The notes under the pieces: model-generated
The model's database searches: none
Told to the model about the DNA's origin: nothing
The model's input: only the letters and a program-made list of their open reading frames with translations
Position numbers and translations under genes: made by a program
Shown: positions 17,647-27,877 of the stretch, one piece after another
Layout of the letters: the number at the start of each line of letters is the position of its first letter
How positions within the stretch are numbered: position 1 is the first letter of the stretch
Source: Yersinia aldovae ATCC 35236
GTDB taxonomy: Bacteria > Pseudomonadota > Gammaproteobacteria > Enterobacterales > Enterobacteriaceae
NCBI RefSeq assembly: GCF_000173735.1
Contig: NZ_ACCB01000010.1
Location: 52,584-116,583 of the forward strand
Length of the DNA: 64,000 nt
Direction: 5' to 3'

Positions 17647-18222
17647 TTTTATTTTATAAAGTCATTAGCTTTCATGCATTCTCAATTGATGCATTATTAT
17701 TCAGGCTTTTTTTGGGGTGAGATAATTAAATAGAGAGAATTATTGCGTATTAGTCTAAATACGATGCATTCAATTTAATGAGTATTTATTATGTTAAGCC
17801 GTGAAAGGGATAGTAACTAGATAACCTTAGGTAAAGTATGGGAATCTGTGTCCATCGTTGTAGGAAAGTTCTCACTTAAAGGTGTGGGAGACCTCTCTAG
17901 CTAGAATCAGCATTTTTTCTTTTATTTATCATATAGAAGTAATGATAAATATGATTTATTAGACGGCATCTTCAGCATCAGTGTCGACCTCGGATATATT
18001 TTCCGCTTCAATGTTTTATTCTTACTGATGATAACATCAGGCTACTTTACGAACGTAGTTAATCTATTTCGCTAACTTATTAAAATAACAATTTAGAAAA
18101 TGGTTAAGTATGAAGAAGCCTATTTATGCCACTCGTTAGAAATTAATAGAGGAAAGGTACTGCGCTTTATTCAATATTGGTGTTTGTCAGTAACCCAATT
18201 CTGCTGAATTAAGTGGTAGATT
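17647..18222. other. Non-coding stretch upstream of the autotransporter
   Basis: About 576 bases of AT-rich sequence with no supported gene. It should carry the autotransporter promoter near its left end. A very short open frame at 18110-18140 has no supporting signal. The right end runs into the permease relic. I recognise no RNA gene or repeat here. Confidence 0.4.
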
Positions 18223-18480
18223 CTATATGCGGCTGTGGGTTCTGCCACTGTCACCATGATGGATGCGATAATAATTGCGGCACCGATATTAACGGCGTAT
18301 CCAAATATCAGCTCATAAATCGATTAGTTCCGGAGTTATTGGTTTCACCATTGTCACTGACTCGTTATGCTGGCGGGTAAACAATACGGTGGTATGACAC
18401 TGAATGAGTCTGTTAAATATGATACCACCGCCGCCGTTATCGCATCGGGTATCACTTTCCTGCTTCCTTACATCATATGA
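18223..18480 (+). pseudogene. Relic of a GntP/DsdX-family permease C-terminus
   Basis: Three-frame reading recovers pieces in family order: AAVGSATVTMM with an APILTAYPNISS end, then GVIGFTIVTDS, then [18 protein letters not shown] to the stop at 18478-18480. These match the last 85-90 residues of GntP-type gluconate/D-serine symporters (GSATV and YPNISS are typical). At least one in-frame stop (after NISS) and one single-base shift near 18380-18390 break the frame, and no upstream part is found. It lies just before dsdA, where dsdX sits in E. coli, so this was probably the D-serine permease gene. Confidence 0.7.
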
Positions 18481-18497
18481 TCGAAAAGAGACATTTT

Positions 18498-19829
18498 ATG
18501 AACAGCACTGACATTGATAAATTAGTTGCCGGCTTCCCTTTGGTCAAAAAGCTTATCAATTTAGAGACGGTGACCTGGTTTAACCCGCTTGCTACCACAC
18601 TAGAGCAGGGGCTGCCGTATGTTGGATTAACCGAGTACGATGTCGCGGATGCCGAGGCACGGCTGCAACGCTTTGCGCCTTATTTGTGTCTGGCATTCCC
18701 TGAAACACAAAAGACTCACGGCATTATTGAATCTGATATCGTGGCGATTCCCTCCATGAAAGAGACGCTGCAACAGCGATACGGCGTTGAAATTAGCGGT
18801 CGACTGTTATTGAAGAAAGACAGCCATTTACCTATCTCTGGTTCGATTAAAGCGCGCGGCGGTATTTATGAAGTGTTAACCCATGCTGAAAAGCTGGCGT
18901 TACATGCCGATTTATTAGTTGAAACCGATGATTACAGTAAATTGTTCTCGGATGATTTCCGCCAATTCTTCAGCCAATATCGCATTGCGGTGGGATCGAC
19001 CGGTAACTTGGGCATGTCGATTGGCATCATCAGTGCCAAGCTGGGATTTCGCGTCAGTGTGCATATGTCTGCCGATGCGCGCGAATGGAAAAAACAGAAA
19101 CTCCGCGAGCATGGGGTAAACGTGGTTGAGTATGCACAGGACTATGGCGTGGCGGTAGCGCAAGGGCGTAAAGAGGCCGAATCTGACCCGAATTGTTTCT
19201 TTATTGATGATGAGAACTCGCAAACCCTGTTCCTTGGCTATTCGGTGGCGGGCAACCGGTTGAAGAGGCAGCTTGCCGAACAGCAGATTGTGGTGAATGA
19301 AAATCACCCGCTGTTTGTCTATCTACCTTGTGGCGTGGGTGGCGGCCCCGGTGGTGTAGCGTTCGGCCTGAAACTGGCATTGGGTGATCATGTACACTGT
19401 ATTTTTGCCGAGCCAACCCATTCACCGTGCATGTTATTGGGGGTGTACACCGGTTTGCACGATGGTATTTCTGTGCAGGATATCGGTATCGACAACATAA
19501 CCGCCGCAGATGGTTTAGCGGTAGGTCAGGCATCAGGGTTTGTTGGCCGTGCGATGGAACACTTACTCGACGGTTTTTATACTTTAAGTGATGCTGAAAT
19601 GTATGCCCTGCTGGGCTTGTTAAATCGTGATGAGGGCATTCAATTGGAACCTTCTGCACTGGCTGGGATGCCAGGCCCTGCACGGGTGAGTATGAGTTCT
19701 GACTATTTGCGTAATCAGCATCTTAGCGCGGAAAAAATGCACAATGCGACCCATCTGGTGTGGGCAACCGGCGGCGGTATGGTTCCTGGCGAAGAGATGA
19801 AAAAGTATCTTGCGACGGCGAGGATTTGA
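18498..19829 (+). CDS. dsdA: D-serine dehydratase
   Basis: A 443-residue fold-type II PLP enzyme that deaminates D-serine to pyruvate and ammonia. The start at 18498 follows GAAAAGAG and aligns with the E. coli protein. The PLP lysine is Lys118 in SGSIKARGG, the glycine loop for the phosphate is CGVGGGPGG, and the VGSTGNLG and [10 protein letters not shown] blocks are conserved. Length equals the E. coli enzyme (442). The permease gene that should precede it is decayed, and no dsdC regulator is present, so the gene may serve to detoxify D-serine entering by another transporter. A strong hairpin follows. Confidence 0.96.
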   Translation: MNSTDIDKLVAGFPLVKKLINLETVTWFNPLATTLEQGLPYVGLTEYDVADAEARLQRFAPYLCLAFPETQKTHGIIESDIVAIPSMKETLQQRYGVEISGRLLLKKDSHLPISGSIKARGGIYEVLTHAEKLALHADLLVETDDYSKLFSDDFRQFFSQYRIAVGSTGNLGMSIGIISAKLGFRVSVHMSADAREWKKQKLREHGVNVVEYAQDYGVAVAQGRKEAESDPNCFFIDDENSQTLFLGYSVAGNRLKRQLAEQQIVVNENHPLFVYLPCGVGGGPGGVAFGLKLALGDHVHCIFAEPTHSPCMLLGVYTGLHDGISVQDIGIDNITAADGLAVGQASGFVGRAMEHLLDGFYTLSDAEMYALLGLLNRDEGIQLEPSALAGMPGPARVSMSSDYLRNQHLSAEKMHNATHLVWATGGGMVPGEEMKKYLATARI

Positions 19830-19848
19830 TTGCTTTTCATCACAATAA

Positions 19849-19879
19849 AACGCCGCAGGTTAAAATGGCCTGCGGCGTT
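19849..19879. terminator. Bidirectional terminator dsdA / EF-G
   Basis: An 11-bp perfect stem (AACGCCGCAGG 19849-19859 with CCTGCGGCGTT 19869-19879) with A-rich sequence on the left and T-rich on the right stands between the convergent genes. Confidence 0.8.
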
Positions 19880-19911
19880 ATAGTTTACTGCGATTCAACC
19901 TTTACTCAGCT

Positions 19912-22020
19912 TTAGTCTTTGGTACTCCGCGCGGCAATAATGGCGTCGGCAACATTACGTGGCGCTTCGGCATAGTGTTTGAACTCCATGGTGTAAGTTG
20001 CACGGCCTTGTGACATGGAACGTAGCACGGTGGAGTAGCCGAACATTTCGGATAACGGCACTTCGGCACGGATAATTTTCCCGCCACCGATCATTTCTTC
20101 CATCCCTTGCACCAGGCCCCGACGAGAGGAAAGGTCGCCCATCACATTACCGGCGTACTCTTCTGGTGTCTCCACTTCCACACTCATCACTGGCTCCAGA
20201 ATCACCGGTGAGGCGAGTTTGGCGGCGTCTTTAAAACCAAAAATCGCGGCCATTTTAAACGCCAATTCCGATGAATCCACTTCGTGATAGGAACCGAACG
20301 TCAAGGTGACTTTCACATCCACCACCGGATAACCGGCCAGCACACCAGTATTAGTGGCTTCGAGCACACCTTTTTCGACGGCTCCGATAAACTCACGCGG
20401 CACCACGCCGCCTTTAGTCGCATCAACAAAGGCAAAGCCGCTACCTGTGGGTTGTGGTTCGAGGGTGAAAACCACATGACCATATTGCCCTTTCCCTCCG
20501 GACTGGCGCACGAATTTACCTTCAACGTCGGTTACGGTTTTGCGCACGGTTTCACGGTAGGTCACCTGCGGTTTACCGATATTGGCTTCGACACCGAACT
20601 CACGTTTCATGCGGTCAACAATGATTTCCAGATGCAACTCACCCATACCGGAGATAATGGTCTGGCCGGACTCTTCGTCAGTACGAATACGGAAAGACGG
20701 ATCTTCTGACGCCAACCGTTGCAACGCGATCCCCATTTTTTCCTGATCGGCTTTGGTCTTTGGTTCAATCGCCTGCGAAATCACCGGCTCTGGGAATTCC
20801 ATGCGCACCAGGGTAATGACGGCATCCGGGTCGCACAGGGTTTCTCCGGTGGTGACATCTTTCAACCCCACACAAGCGGCGATATCACCAGCGCGGATTT
20901 CATCCACTTCTATCCGGTTATTGGCGTGCATTTGGACGATGCGGCCAATACGCTCTTTCTTACCGCGAATCGGGTTGTACACGCTGTCACCTTTGCTCAG
21001 TACGCCGGAATAAACTCGCACAAAGGTTAGCTGGCCGACGTAAGGGTCAGTCATCAGTTTGAACGCCAGCGCCGAGAAATTTTCATTATCATCGGCGCGG
21101 CGACTGACGTCGTTGCCATCTTCATCGGTGCCACTGACCGGCGGAATATCCACTGGCGAGGGCATCAATTCAACTACCGCATCAAGCATCCGTTGCACGC
21201 CTTTATTCTTAAAGGCACTGCCGCACAGCATTGGCTGGATTTCGCCGGCAATGGTACGCATACGCAGCCCTTGGGTGATTTCATCCACCGTCAGGTCGCC
21301 TGTCTCCAGATATTTTGTCATCAACGCTTCAGAGGCTTCAGCCGCCTCGGAGGCCATTTCCTCACGCCACTCATTGGCGGTTGCCAGTAAGTTTTCCGGA
21401 ATTGGCTCATAGCTAAACGTCATGCCCTGAGAGGCTTCATCCCAGATAATGGCACGCATCAGCCGTAAATCGACCACGCCAGTAAAGTGCTCTTCACTGC
21501 CGATGGGAATCACAATTGGCACTGGATTGGCTTTCAGACGATCAATCATCATCTGGCGTACGCGGAAAAAATCAGCGCCCGGACGGTCCATTTTATTGAC
21601 GAATGCCAGCCGTGGAACCCGGTATTTATTGGCCTGACGCCAGACGGTTTCCGATTGTGGCTGCACACCACCGACCGCGTCATACACCATGACTGCACCG
21701 TCGAGTACCCGCATGGAGCGTTCCACCTCAATGGTGAAATCCACGTGCCCGGGGGTGTCGATAATATTAATGCGGTGCTCGGGTAAGGTTCTGTCCATCC
21801 CTTGCCAGAAGCAGGTCACGGCAGCCGATGTAATGGTAATGCCACGTTCCTGCTCCTGAGCCATCCAGTCAGTTGTCGCACCACCATCATGCACCTCCCC
21901 CAGCTTATGACTGACGCCGGTGTAGAATAAAATACGCTCAGTGGTGGTGGTTTTACCGGCGTCGATATGGGCGGAGATACCGATGTTGCGATAGCGCTCG
22001 ATAGGAGTTTTACGTGCCAT
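19912..22020 (-). CDS. Second elongation factor G (stand-alone paralog)
   Basis: A 702-residue translational GTPase of EF-G1 length. G1 is [12 protein letters not shown] (about 17-28), the switch [10 protein letters not shown] and G3 DTPGH are intact, G4 is NKMD, and domains II-V are all present (for example GGKGQYGHV in domain IV and [12 protein letters not shown] in domain V). The usual fusA lies in rpsL-rpsG-fusA-tufA; this copy stands alone between dsdA and an ArsR-type gene, and it differs widely from E. coli EF-G in domains II and IV. It is likely a second gene, perhaps acquired, with a backup, stress or drug-tolerance role. Ribosome site AAGGAC. Confidence 0.9.
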   Translation of the reverse strand: MARKTPIERYRNIGISAHIDAGKTTTTERILFYTGVSHKLGEVHDGGATTDWMAQEQERGITITSAAVTCFWQGMDRTLPEHRINIIDTPGHVDFTIEVERSMRVLDGAVMVYDAVGGVQPQSETVWRQANKYRVPRLAFVNKMDRPGADFFRVRQMMIDRLKANPVPIVIPIGSEEHFTGVVDLRLMRAIIWDEASQGMTFSYEPIPENLLATANEWREEMASEAAEASEALMTKYLETGDLTVDEITQGLRMRTIAGEIQPMLCGSAFKNKGVQRMLDAVVELMPSPVDIPPVSGTDEDGNDVSRRADDNENFSALAFKLMTDPYVGQLTFVRVYSGVLSKGDSVYNPIRGKKERIGRIVQMHANNRIEVDEIRAGDIAACVGLKDVTTGETLCDPDAVITLVRMEFPEPVISQAIEPKTKADQEKMGIALQRLASEDPSFRIRTDEESGQTIISGMGELHLEIIVDRMKREFGVEANIGKPQVTYRETVRKTVTDVEGKFVRQSGGKGQYGHVVFTLEPQPTGSGFAFVDATKGGVVPREFIGAVEKGVLEATNTGVLAGYPVVDVKVTLTFGSYHEVDSSELAFKMAAIFGFKDAAKLASPVILEPVMSVEVETPEEYAGNVMGDLSSRRGLVQGMEEMIGGGKIIRAEVPLSEMFGYSTVLRSMSQGRATYTMEFKHYAEAPRNVADAIIAARSTKD

Positions 22021-22119
22021 ATTAAGTCCTTAAAAGATAATGGCAATTTCGGGGCGGGCGGTTTGCTGCTCTGCCGGGAAGTTGTTGGTTTATGTTTTAC
22101 GTTACTGTTTACCTTCATA

Positions 22120-22166
22120 TGATCGTGATCAGTATATTCTAATTGTACGAATATACACGTACAATT
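22120..22166. promoter_or_regulatory. Operator-like inverted repeats between EF-G and the ArsR gene
   Basis: Within the 323-base divergent region, AATTGTACG (22141-22149) and CGTACAATT (22158-22166) form a perfect 9-bp inverted repeat with an 8-base spacer, and a TGATC/GATCA pair lies at 22120-22131. The spacing suits a dimeric winged-helix repressor such as the ArsR-type protein encoded next door. Nothing else is evident from 22167 to 22343. Confidence 0.45.
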
Positions 22167-22343
22167 TAATTATTAGTTCTTAAATTGTGCAACAATAGCC
22201 GCGAGTAATGCCTGAGGTGGCAGCGTAGTACTAGACTTATTTGTAGGGTCAGCATGGGGAATAGGCTATATTGCCGCGCGCTAAGAGCGTGTCGCAGTAG
22301 CCGAATCAGGCAGTTTGGCCTGTCACTTATTTATAGGAATACT

Positions 22344-22688
22344 ATGATTGCAAATCATCCTGAGCGTGAGCAGATCCGGCTGGAAAATGTGCTGACGGCT
22401 TTAGGTAATCCGTTGCGGTTGGCAGTAGTGCGCAGGCTGGCAGCGGGGGGAGAACATGCCTGTGGTACTTTGGTACACGGCTTATCTAAATCCACGCTGA
22501 CCCATCACTGGCGGGTGCTGCGGGAAAGTGGTGTTATCTGGCAACGCCCTTGTGGGCGCGAGAGTTTGCTGTCACTGCGGCGTGATGATATCGATGCCCG
22601 CTTCCCAGGCTTGCTGGATGTATTGTTGAGTGTGGTGGAGAATGATGCGACCACTGATGAGTCGACAGCGAAGCATCTGTCGAAGTGA
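22344..22688 (+). CDS. ArsR-family winged-helix transcriptional regulator
   Basis: A 114-residue regulator with the ArsR fold: LTALGNPLRLAVVRRL as the first helices, then CGTLVHGLSKSTLTHHWRVLRESGVI as the helix-turn-helix with its recognition helix at about 55-70, and a short wing with GRESLLSLRRDD. There is one Cys in the helix before the HTH and no CxC metal site, so a metal sensor is not supported. Start at 22344 follows TAGGAA. It is divergent from the extra EF-G gene and an inverted repeat lies between them, so it may control that gene or itself. The ligand is unknown. Confidence 0.85.
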   Translation: MIANHPEREQIRLENVLTALGNPLRLAVVRRLAAGGEHACGTLVHGLSKSTLTHHWRVLRESGVIWQRPCGRESLLSLRRDDIDARFPGLLDVLLSVVENDATTDESTAKHLSK

Positions 22689-22795
22689 ATTGAGTCATTG
22701 AGTGGTAATAATATTGACGACAAAATTTCGATTATGATCACATTTTTATTGCGAGCAAGAGTGTGAGATTTGTCCTTATGTGCAGCATTACGCGC

Positions 22796-22826
22796 AAAAA
22801 AAGCCCCGATATCAATCATCAGGGCC
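22796..22826 (-). terminator. fumA terminator
   Basis: On the minus strand a GGCCC...GGGGC stem is followed by TTTTTT, directly after the fumarase stop. Confidence 0.7.
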
Positions 22827-22843
22827 GATTTCACTCAGTTTAT

Positions 22844-24487
22844 TTAGCCGCAACGATTACATCTTGATGCCTGAATCTGCTGGAAGAAATCATTACCTTT
22901 ATCATCCACCAGGATAAAGGCCGGGAAGTCTTCCACTTCAATCTTCCAAATAGCTTCCATACCCAGCTCAGGGTACTCCACACATTCCAAACTCTTGATA
23001 CTGTTTTGCGCCAGGACGGCTGCGGGGCCGCCAATGCTGCCCAGATAGAAGCCGCCGTGCTTGTGGCAAGCATCGGTGACTTGCTGGCTGCGGTTGCCTT
23101 TTGCCAACATGATCATACTGCCGCCGTGGGATTGCAGCAGATCAACGTAGGAGTCCATGCGCCCAGCGGTGGTGGGGCCTAGTGAACCAGAAGCATAACC
23201 TTCCGGGGTTTTCGCAGGCCCCGCGTAGTAGATCGGATGATCTTTAATGTATTGCGGTAAACCTTCGCCGTTATCCAGCCGTTCTTTTAATTTGGCATGA
23301 GCAATATCACGGCCAACAATAATAGTGCCGGTCAGCGACAGGCGGGTTGATACCGGATACTGTGACAGCTCTTTTAAGATATCGGCCATCGGGCGGTTAA
23401 GATCGATTTTAACCACTTTGCCTTCGGTGCTATGGCGCAGGTGCTCAGGGATATATTTTCCTGGGTTTTGCTCCAATTTCTCCAGCCAGATACCTTTGCG
23501 GTTAATTTTACCTTTGATATTCCGGTCAGCAGAGCAGGAAACCCCCATGCCGACTGGGCAGGAGGCTCCGTGACGCGGCAAACGCACCACCCGCACATCA
23601 TGCGCAAAGTATTTACCACCAAATTGCGCGCCCAGACCCAAATCCTGTGCGGCTTCCAGCAGTTCTTGCTCCAATTGGATATCACGGAAAGCTTGCCCGT
23701 GCTCATTGCCCTCAGTTGGCAGACCATCGTAATACTTGGTGGAAGCCAGTTTAACGGTTTTGAGCGTGCTTTCAGCCGAGGTGCCGCCAATAACAAAGGC
23801 GATATGGTATGGCGGGCAGGCAGCCGTACCCAAGGTGCGCATTTTCTCAACCAGATAGTCTTTCAATTTCCCCGGAGAGAGCAGAGCCTTAGTTTCCTGA
23901 TACAAGTAAGTCTTATTCGCCGAACCACCGCCTTTGGTGACAAATAAGAATTTGTAATCTTCACCTTCGGTACTGTACAGATCGATTTGCGCTGGCAGGT
24001 TGGTGCCGGTGTTCACTTCTTGGTACATATCCAGCGCCGCGTTTTGCGAGTAGCGCAGGTTGTCTTCAATGAACGTGTTATATACGCCGCGCGACAGTGC
24101 CTCGGCATCATTCCCGCCGGTCCAAACGCGCTGGCCTTTTTTCCCCACGATAATGGCGGTGCCGGTATCCTGACAGGTCGGTAAAATCCCTTTGGCGGAG
24201 ATTTCAGAATTGCGCAGGAATTGCAGGGCTACGTATTTATCGTTTTCGCTGGCTTGTGGGTCATCCAAAATGGCCGCAACTTGTTTTTGGTGAGCGGGGC
24301 GGAGCAGGAACGAGGCATCGTGAAAAGCATGTTGGGCGAGGAGAGTCAGGGCTTCTGGCTCGACTTTCAGCATGTCGTGGCCTTCAAACTGTGTGACCGA
24401 AACATGATTATTACTGACAAGGTAATACTCAGTATCGTCTTCCTTTAACGGGAAGGGATCCTGATAGTGGAACGGTTTGTTTGACAT
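22844..24487 (-). CDS. fumA: Class I fumarate hydratase (4Fe-4S)
   Basis: A 547-residue class I fumarase which hydrates fumarate to malate in the TCA cycle or its reductive arm. The start at 24487 gives [14 protein letters not shown], the usual FumA/FumB beginning. The three cluster cysteines are in [15 protein letters not shown] and SCPVGMG. The C-terminal domain with the [14 protein letters not shown] stretch is whole. No dcuB lies next to it, unlike E. coli fumB, so fumA is the better name although the two paralogs cannot be told apart firmly. It converges on the ArsR gene. Confidence 0.93.
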   Translation of the reverse strand: MSNKPFHYQDPFPLKEDDTEYYLVSNNHVSVTQFEGHDMLKVEPEALTLLAQHAFHDASFLLRPAHQKQVAAILDDPQASENDKYVALQFLRNSEISAKGILPTCQDTGTAIIVGKKGQRVWTGGNDAEALSRGVYNTFIEDNLRYSQNAALDMYQEVNTGTNLPAQIDLYSTEGEDYKFLFVTKGGGSANKTYLYQETKALLSPGKLKDYLVEKMRTLGTAACPPYHIAFVIGGTSAESTLKTVKLASTKYYDGLPTEGNEHGQAFRDIQLEQELLEAAQDLGLGAQFGGKYFAHDVRVVRLPRHGASCPVGMGVSCSADRNIKGKINRKGIWLEKLEQNPGKYIPEHLRHSTEGKVVKIDLNRPMADILKELSQYPVSTRLSLTGTIIVGRDIAHAKLKERLDNGEGLPQYIKDHPIYYAGPAKTPEGYASGSLGPTTAGRMDSYVDLLQSHGGSMIMLAKGNRSQQVTDACHKHGGFYLGSIGGPAAVLAQNSIKSLECVEYPELGMEAIWKIEVEDFPAFILVDDKGNDFFQQIQASRCNRCG

Positions 24488-25055
24488 ATTTTTCTCACAT
24501 TCAACATCAGTTAGCGAAAGTGTTCGGTAACAGAAACAATCGTTAGTGGAACCAAGCCGATATTTTTTGTTTCCCCTTCGAACTTGAAGCCACTGGGGGT
24601 TAGCGGCGTTCACTCACCCTACGGGCCAGCACAAGCGCTGTTCAAACCGCTCTCCGACCGATTTGTCATTTACTTGCCGCCTACCTGCCGCTGCAATCTC
24701 TTTGGGGATATGACTTTAACAAGAATTTTACTATAGATTGTCGGTGCGAGGCGATGGCTCCGCCCTGTTTATAAAGGGTGGATCTCATTTTCCGCACTTA
24801 TCGATGGTGCTGGCAGGATGATGGTGGGACACTGACCGACTGCCAATATCTAACGCTGCAATAAGCCTGTTTTTTATCGCTAAATTCTGCATGTCACACA
24901 GTTACATGACAGTGTTCAGCGCCTCGGTGGTGCGCTTAAATTTCTCAATGTGTGTTCTTAACATTGAGTTTTTTTCCGCATTGGGCACCACATGTACCGG
25001 CTATTTCTATGGCCCTATTGTTTGCCCCGCCTGATGGCGACTACGCCACAGGGCG
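24488..25055. other. Intergenic region with a degenerate ERIC-like segment
   Basis: This 568-base gap between fumA and fucR holds no supported gene. Around 24575-24712 a diverged palindromic repeat can be read: an edge with GAACTTGAAGCC, then GCGTTCACTCACCC, and ACTTGCCGCCTACCTG towards the right, words typical of Enterobacteriaceae ERIC elements. The rest should include the fumA promoter. Confidence 0.35.
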
Positions 25056-25766
25056 TTATTCAGCATCGATATTCGAAATAACCTGTTCAACATCATCAAG
25101 TGTGCCGATTTTCACTTCGCCGGTTCTGCACATCTTACTTTTATCAATCAGCAAAATGGATTGTGTGGCGCGCTTAAGGATCATGGTCTTGAATTCGGCA
25201 TTAAATGGGTTGGAATCCCACATAATGCCGTCAGTATCGATACCCTCACATGAGAAGATAAACAGGTCAATTTCGATAGTTTTCAGTAACGAAAAAAGAG
25301 CCGGATTCACATAACAGGCATATTTGCGTTGTAACTGCCCCCCGGCACTGATCAATTCGATATTTTGGTGTTTCGCCAATTCCTGACAAATTCGCACACT
25401 GTTGGTAAACACCGTGATATCAATATCCGGCAGTTTTTTGGCTAAATACCAGCAGGTGGAACTGGCATCCAGTGCTATCACCATTCCACTATCAATCAGA
25501 GATAAAGCATGTGCGGCAATGCTGGCTTTGCTGGAGAGATGGCTTTTCAGACGGGTGGTGAAAGGATCACCACTGTCTTTAGTGGCGCGTTTAATGCTTT
25601 TGGCTCGCCCGTGCTGGCGGATGATCAAGCCTTGCGTCTGGAGTTCATTCAGGTCGCGGCGAATAGTTTCCTGACTGACCGCAAGTAAGTTAGCCAAGTC
25701 TGCCGTCGTCAGCGTTTCATGCTGTTTGATATGTTGCAGGATTTCCTGGTGACGGGACGCTTTCAT
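25056..25766 (-). CDS. fucR: L-fucose operon activator (DeoR family)
   Basis: A 236-residue DeoR-type regulator. The start at 25766 has GGAG six bases before it and gives MKASRHQEIL, matching E. coli FucR; a frame open further upstream is ignored. The N-terminal helix-turn-helix is LTTADLANLLAVSQETIRRDLNELQTQG, and the sugar-phosphate sensing domain includes DASSTCWYLA, FTNS, GGQLQRKY and FSCEGID. FucR activates the fuc genes with fuculose-1-phosphate as inducer. It is the last gene of the leftward cluster fucPIKUR, the same order as in E. coli. The repeated TGACCGTTT words in the fucP-fucA gap are its probable sites. Confidence 0.93.
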   Translation of the reverse strand: MKASRHQEILQHIKQHETLTTADLANLLAVSQETIRRDLNELQTQGLIIRQHGRAKSIKRATKDSGDPFTTRLKSHLSSKASIAAHALSLIDSGMVIALDASSTCWYLAKKLPDIDITVFTNSVRICQELAKHQNIELISAGGQLQRKYACYVNPALFSLLKTIEIDLFIFSCEGIDTDGIMWDSNPFNAEFKTMILKRATQSILLIDKSKMCRTGEVKIGTLDDVEQVISNIDAE

Positions 25767-25859
25767 GATCTTCTCCATCAGCGATGCCATGTATCTTATG
25801 CCAGATTAATACCAGCACTAAATACATGGCTAAAGGCGTGAGGTTACGTGATCATCGAT

Positions 25860-26300
25860 TTAAAAAACAGGCGTCACCCCCTTCTTTAATAGAATATTGC
25901 CATACTTGGCGGTCTCTCCTGTGATGACGATCGCAAATGCTTGTTCGGCGCGTTGGTAAAAGGCATAGCGGTCAATGCGCTCTACCGGCAAGGGGTTTTC
26001 TGTGCCGAAGAGGGCGTGTAAATAGCGTTTCTCCACTGAAGCATCCAGCGTGTCGCCATCGACTGCCGCCATCATCACCAGTGGCGGGGCATAACTGTCT
26101 AATTCGAATAAAGGGATGGTGGCCTGCAACAAGGCACTGACCGATAGCCCATCGGCATGAATCACTTGCGGCCCACCATTTTTACCAATGGCATGGGCGG
26201 GGAAATGGGCATCAGAGAAAATTATTTCATCGCCGTGGCCCATTTCTGCCAATGTTTTTAGCAGTTGTGGTGACAACAGTGGCGAGATGGTTTTAAGCAT
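25860..26300 (-). CDS. fucU: L-fucose mutarotase
   Basis: A 146-residue RbsD/FucU-fold protein which interconverts the anomers of L-fucose so the isomerase gets its preferred form. Typical blocks are [15 protein letters not shown], the DGLSVS.LL stretch and the end [11 protein letters not shown]. Length equals the family's (about 140). Its start overlaps the fucK stop by 8 bases, so it is coupled to fucK. Confidence 0.95.
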   Translation of the reverse strand: MLKTISPLLSPQLLKTLAEMGHGDEIIFSDAHFPAHAIGKNGGPQVIHADGLSVSALLQATIPLFELDSYAPPLVMMAAVDGDTLDASVEKRYLHALFGTENPLPVERIDRYAFYQRAEQAFAIVITGETAKYGNILLKKGVTPVF

Positions 26301-27777
26301 GACACTCTCCTTTTAGCGATATAGTCGCAGCCATCGCGGTAATTGCCTGATAAAGCGGCTGTTGGTCGCCTGGCTGATAATATTGATAGTGATAATTGAC
26401 CTGTGCGCGGGCCTCTTCAGCACTGGCGTAATAACCTGTTGCGTGCCAGGCAAACAGCGCCGCCCCCAGCACGGTTGTTTCAGACTCATCAATAACTTTG
26501 ACGGGCAGATTTAGCACGTCGGCTTTGATCTGGTTCCACAGTGCATTGCGGCTGCCACCACCGACTAACAGCAATTCCCGAGTACGGAACTCACCAATCC
26601 TTTCCAGCACCGCCAGGTTATCTTTCAATTGCCAGGCAAGACTTTCTAATGCGGATCGGTAAAAGTGCCCACGTCGGCTCGACAGCGAAACACCTTGCCA
26701 ACCGCCGGACAAGTTATGGTGCGAGTTTCCCAGCAAGTTACAATCCATGCGCATGCCCTCAGCACCGGGTGCAATAGTGGTCGCTTCGGCAATCATCTGC
26801 TGATAAACGTTGGCACAGGCATCGTCATGCCAATAGAGTTGGCGGACCCACTCCAACACGCCAGAGGCTAGCCACTGTAAACCGGGGTTAAATAAGCGCG
26901 GGCAACTATCCAACTCACAGGTCGAACCGGCAAATTGTGGCAGCAGGGTGGTATTCACATTCGGCGTGCGCACCATCAAAATTTCCCAAGTGCCGGATGA
27001 CAGTACCGGTTGGTCTAAATCTGCACCTGAACCAAATAAAGCGAATTGAGTATCGTGACCGGCTGAAATCACCGGTAAACCTGCCGGTAACCCCAGGTCG
27101 GAGGCGATGCCCGGTAACAACTGGCCGATGATTTCCCCTGCGGCGACCATCGGAGGGAATAAATCGGCCTGAATACCTATCTTTTGTAAAATAGCGCTAC
27201 TGAATTGTTCTTGTTTCACATCTAACAACTGGCTGGTGCCAGCCATCGTGCGATCCGTGGTAAATTCCCCGGTGAGGCGCTGGTTAATCAATGATGAAAT
27301 AAATAGCCAGGCGTGGGCCTGCTTGACTAAATCTGGCCGATTCTCTTGCAGCCAAATTAGCTTGTATAAGGTGTTAAAGCTGAACTGACCAATGCCGGAT
27401 ATCTGCTGTAGTTTTTCGGCAGACATATAGCGGGTAATATCGTCCATGACCGCCACTGTGCGCGGGCACTTCCAACTGATAATCGGGTACAGCATGTTGC
27501 CACTGGCGTCGACTAAAGCGCCGTCCACGCCAAAGGTGGTTACGGTCACCGCGTGGATCTTGCATTGAGAGATCTGCGGCAATAGTTGGCGGCAGCACTG
27601 GGCAAAACTCTGCAAAATGCCCTCCAGCGGCCACAATTGCCATTGCGGATTGGCCGGATCGGGCTGGCTGTGGTTTGGCTGAACGGCTTTGGCCACCACG
27701 ACACCTTGAGGATTGACTGCAATCGCCCGGATGTTGGTTGCGCCGCAATCTAAAACGATGACCACATCGCGCTTCAT
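26293..27777 (-). CDS. fucK: L-fuculokinase
   Basis: A 494-residue FGGY sugar kinase which phosphorylates L-fuculose to fuculose-1-phosphate. The start at 27777 has CAGGAG upstream and gives [19 protein letters not shown], with the DxGxTN phosphate motif. Central [12 protein letters not shown] and the C-terminal [18 protein letters not shown] are the FGGY signatures. It lies between fucI (100 bases upstream) and fucU (overlapping), as in E. coli. Confidence 0.95.
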   Translation of the reverse strand: MKRDVVIVLDCGATNIRAIAVNPQGVVVAKAVQPNHSQPDPANPQWQLWPLEGILQSFAQCCRQLLPQISQCKIHAVTVTTFGVDGALVDASGNMLYPIISWKCPRTVAVMDDITRYMSAEKLQQISGIGQFSFNTLYKLIWLQENRPDLVKQAHAWLFISSLINQRLTGEFTTDRTMAGTSQLLDVKQEQFSSAILQKIGIQADLFPPMVAAGEIIGQLLPGIASDLGLPAGLPVISAGHDTQFALFGSGADLDQPVLSSGTWEILMVRTPNVNTTLLPQFAGSTCELDSCPRLFNPGLQWLASGVLEWVRQLYWHDDACANVYQQMIAEATTIAPGAEGMRMDCNLLGNSHHNLSGGWQGVSLSSRRGHFYRSALESLAWQLKDNLAVLERIGEFRTRELLLVGGGSRNALWNQIKADVLNLPVKVIDESETTVLGAALFAWHATGYYASAEEARAQVNYHYQYYQPGDQQPLYQAITAMAATISLKGECHA

Positions 27778-27877
27778 AAAGGCTCCTGTCACTCGCACCA
27801 AGGGGCTTTCCTCTTGGTTTGATGTTATTAGCCGTCTGATAAGAGCCGCTTCCCTGCGACCTTACTCAAACACCGTA

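Noticed and set aside
18118..18147. Nine-codon frame after a GTT AAGT stretch
   Set aside because: Too short, no clear ribosome site, and no link to the following relic.
20284..21786. Several open frames of 80-140 codons on the plus strand
   Set aside because: They lie antisense to the EF-G gene, have no ribosome site and read as low-complexity shadow protein.
23432..23947. 171-codon plus-strand frame
   Set aside because: Antisense to the intact fumarase gene; no start signal or known domain.
24952..25314. 120-codon plus-strand frame between fumA and fucR
   Set aside because: Mostly antisense to fucR, with no ribosome site or recognisable motif.
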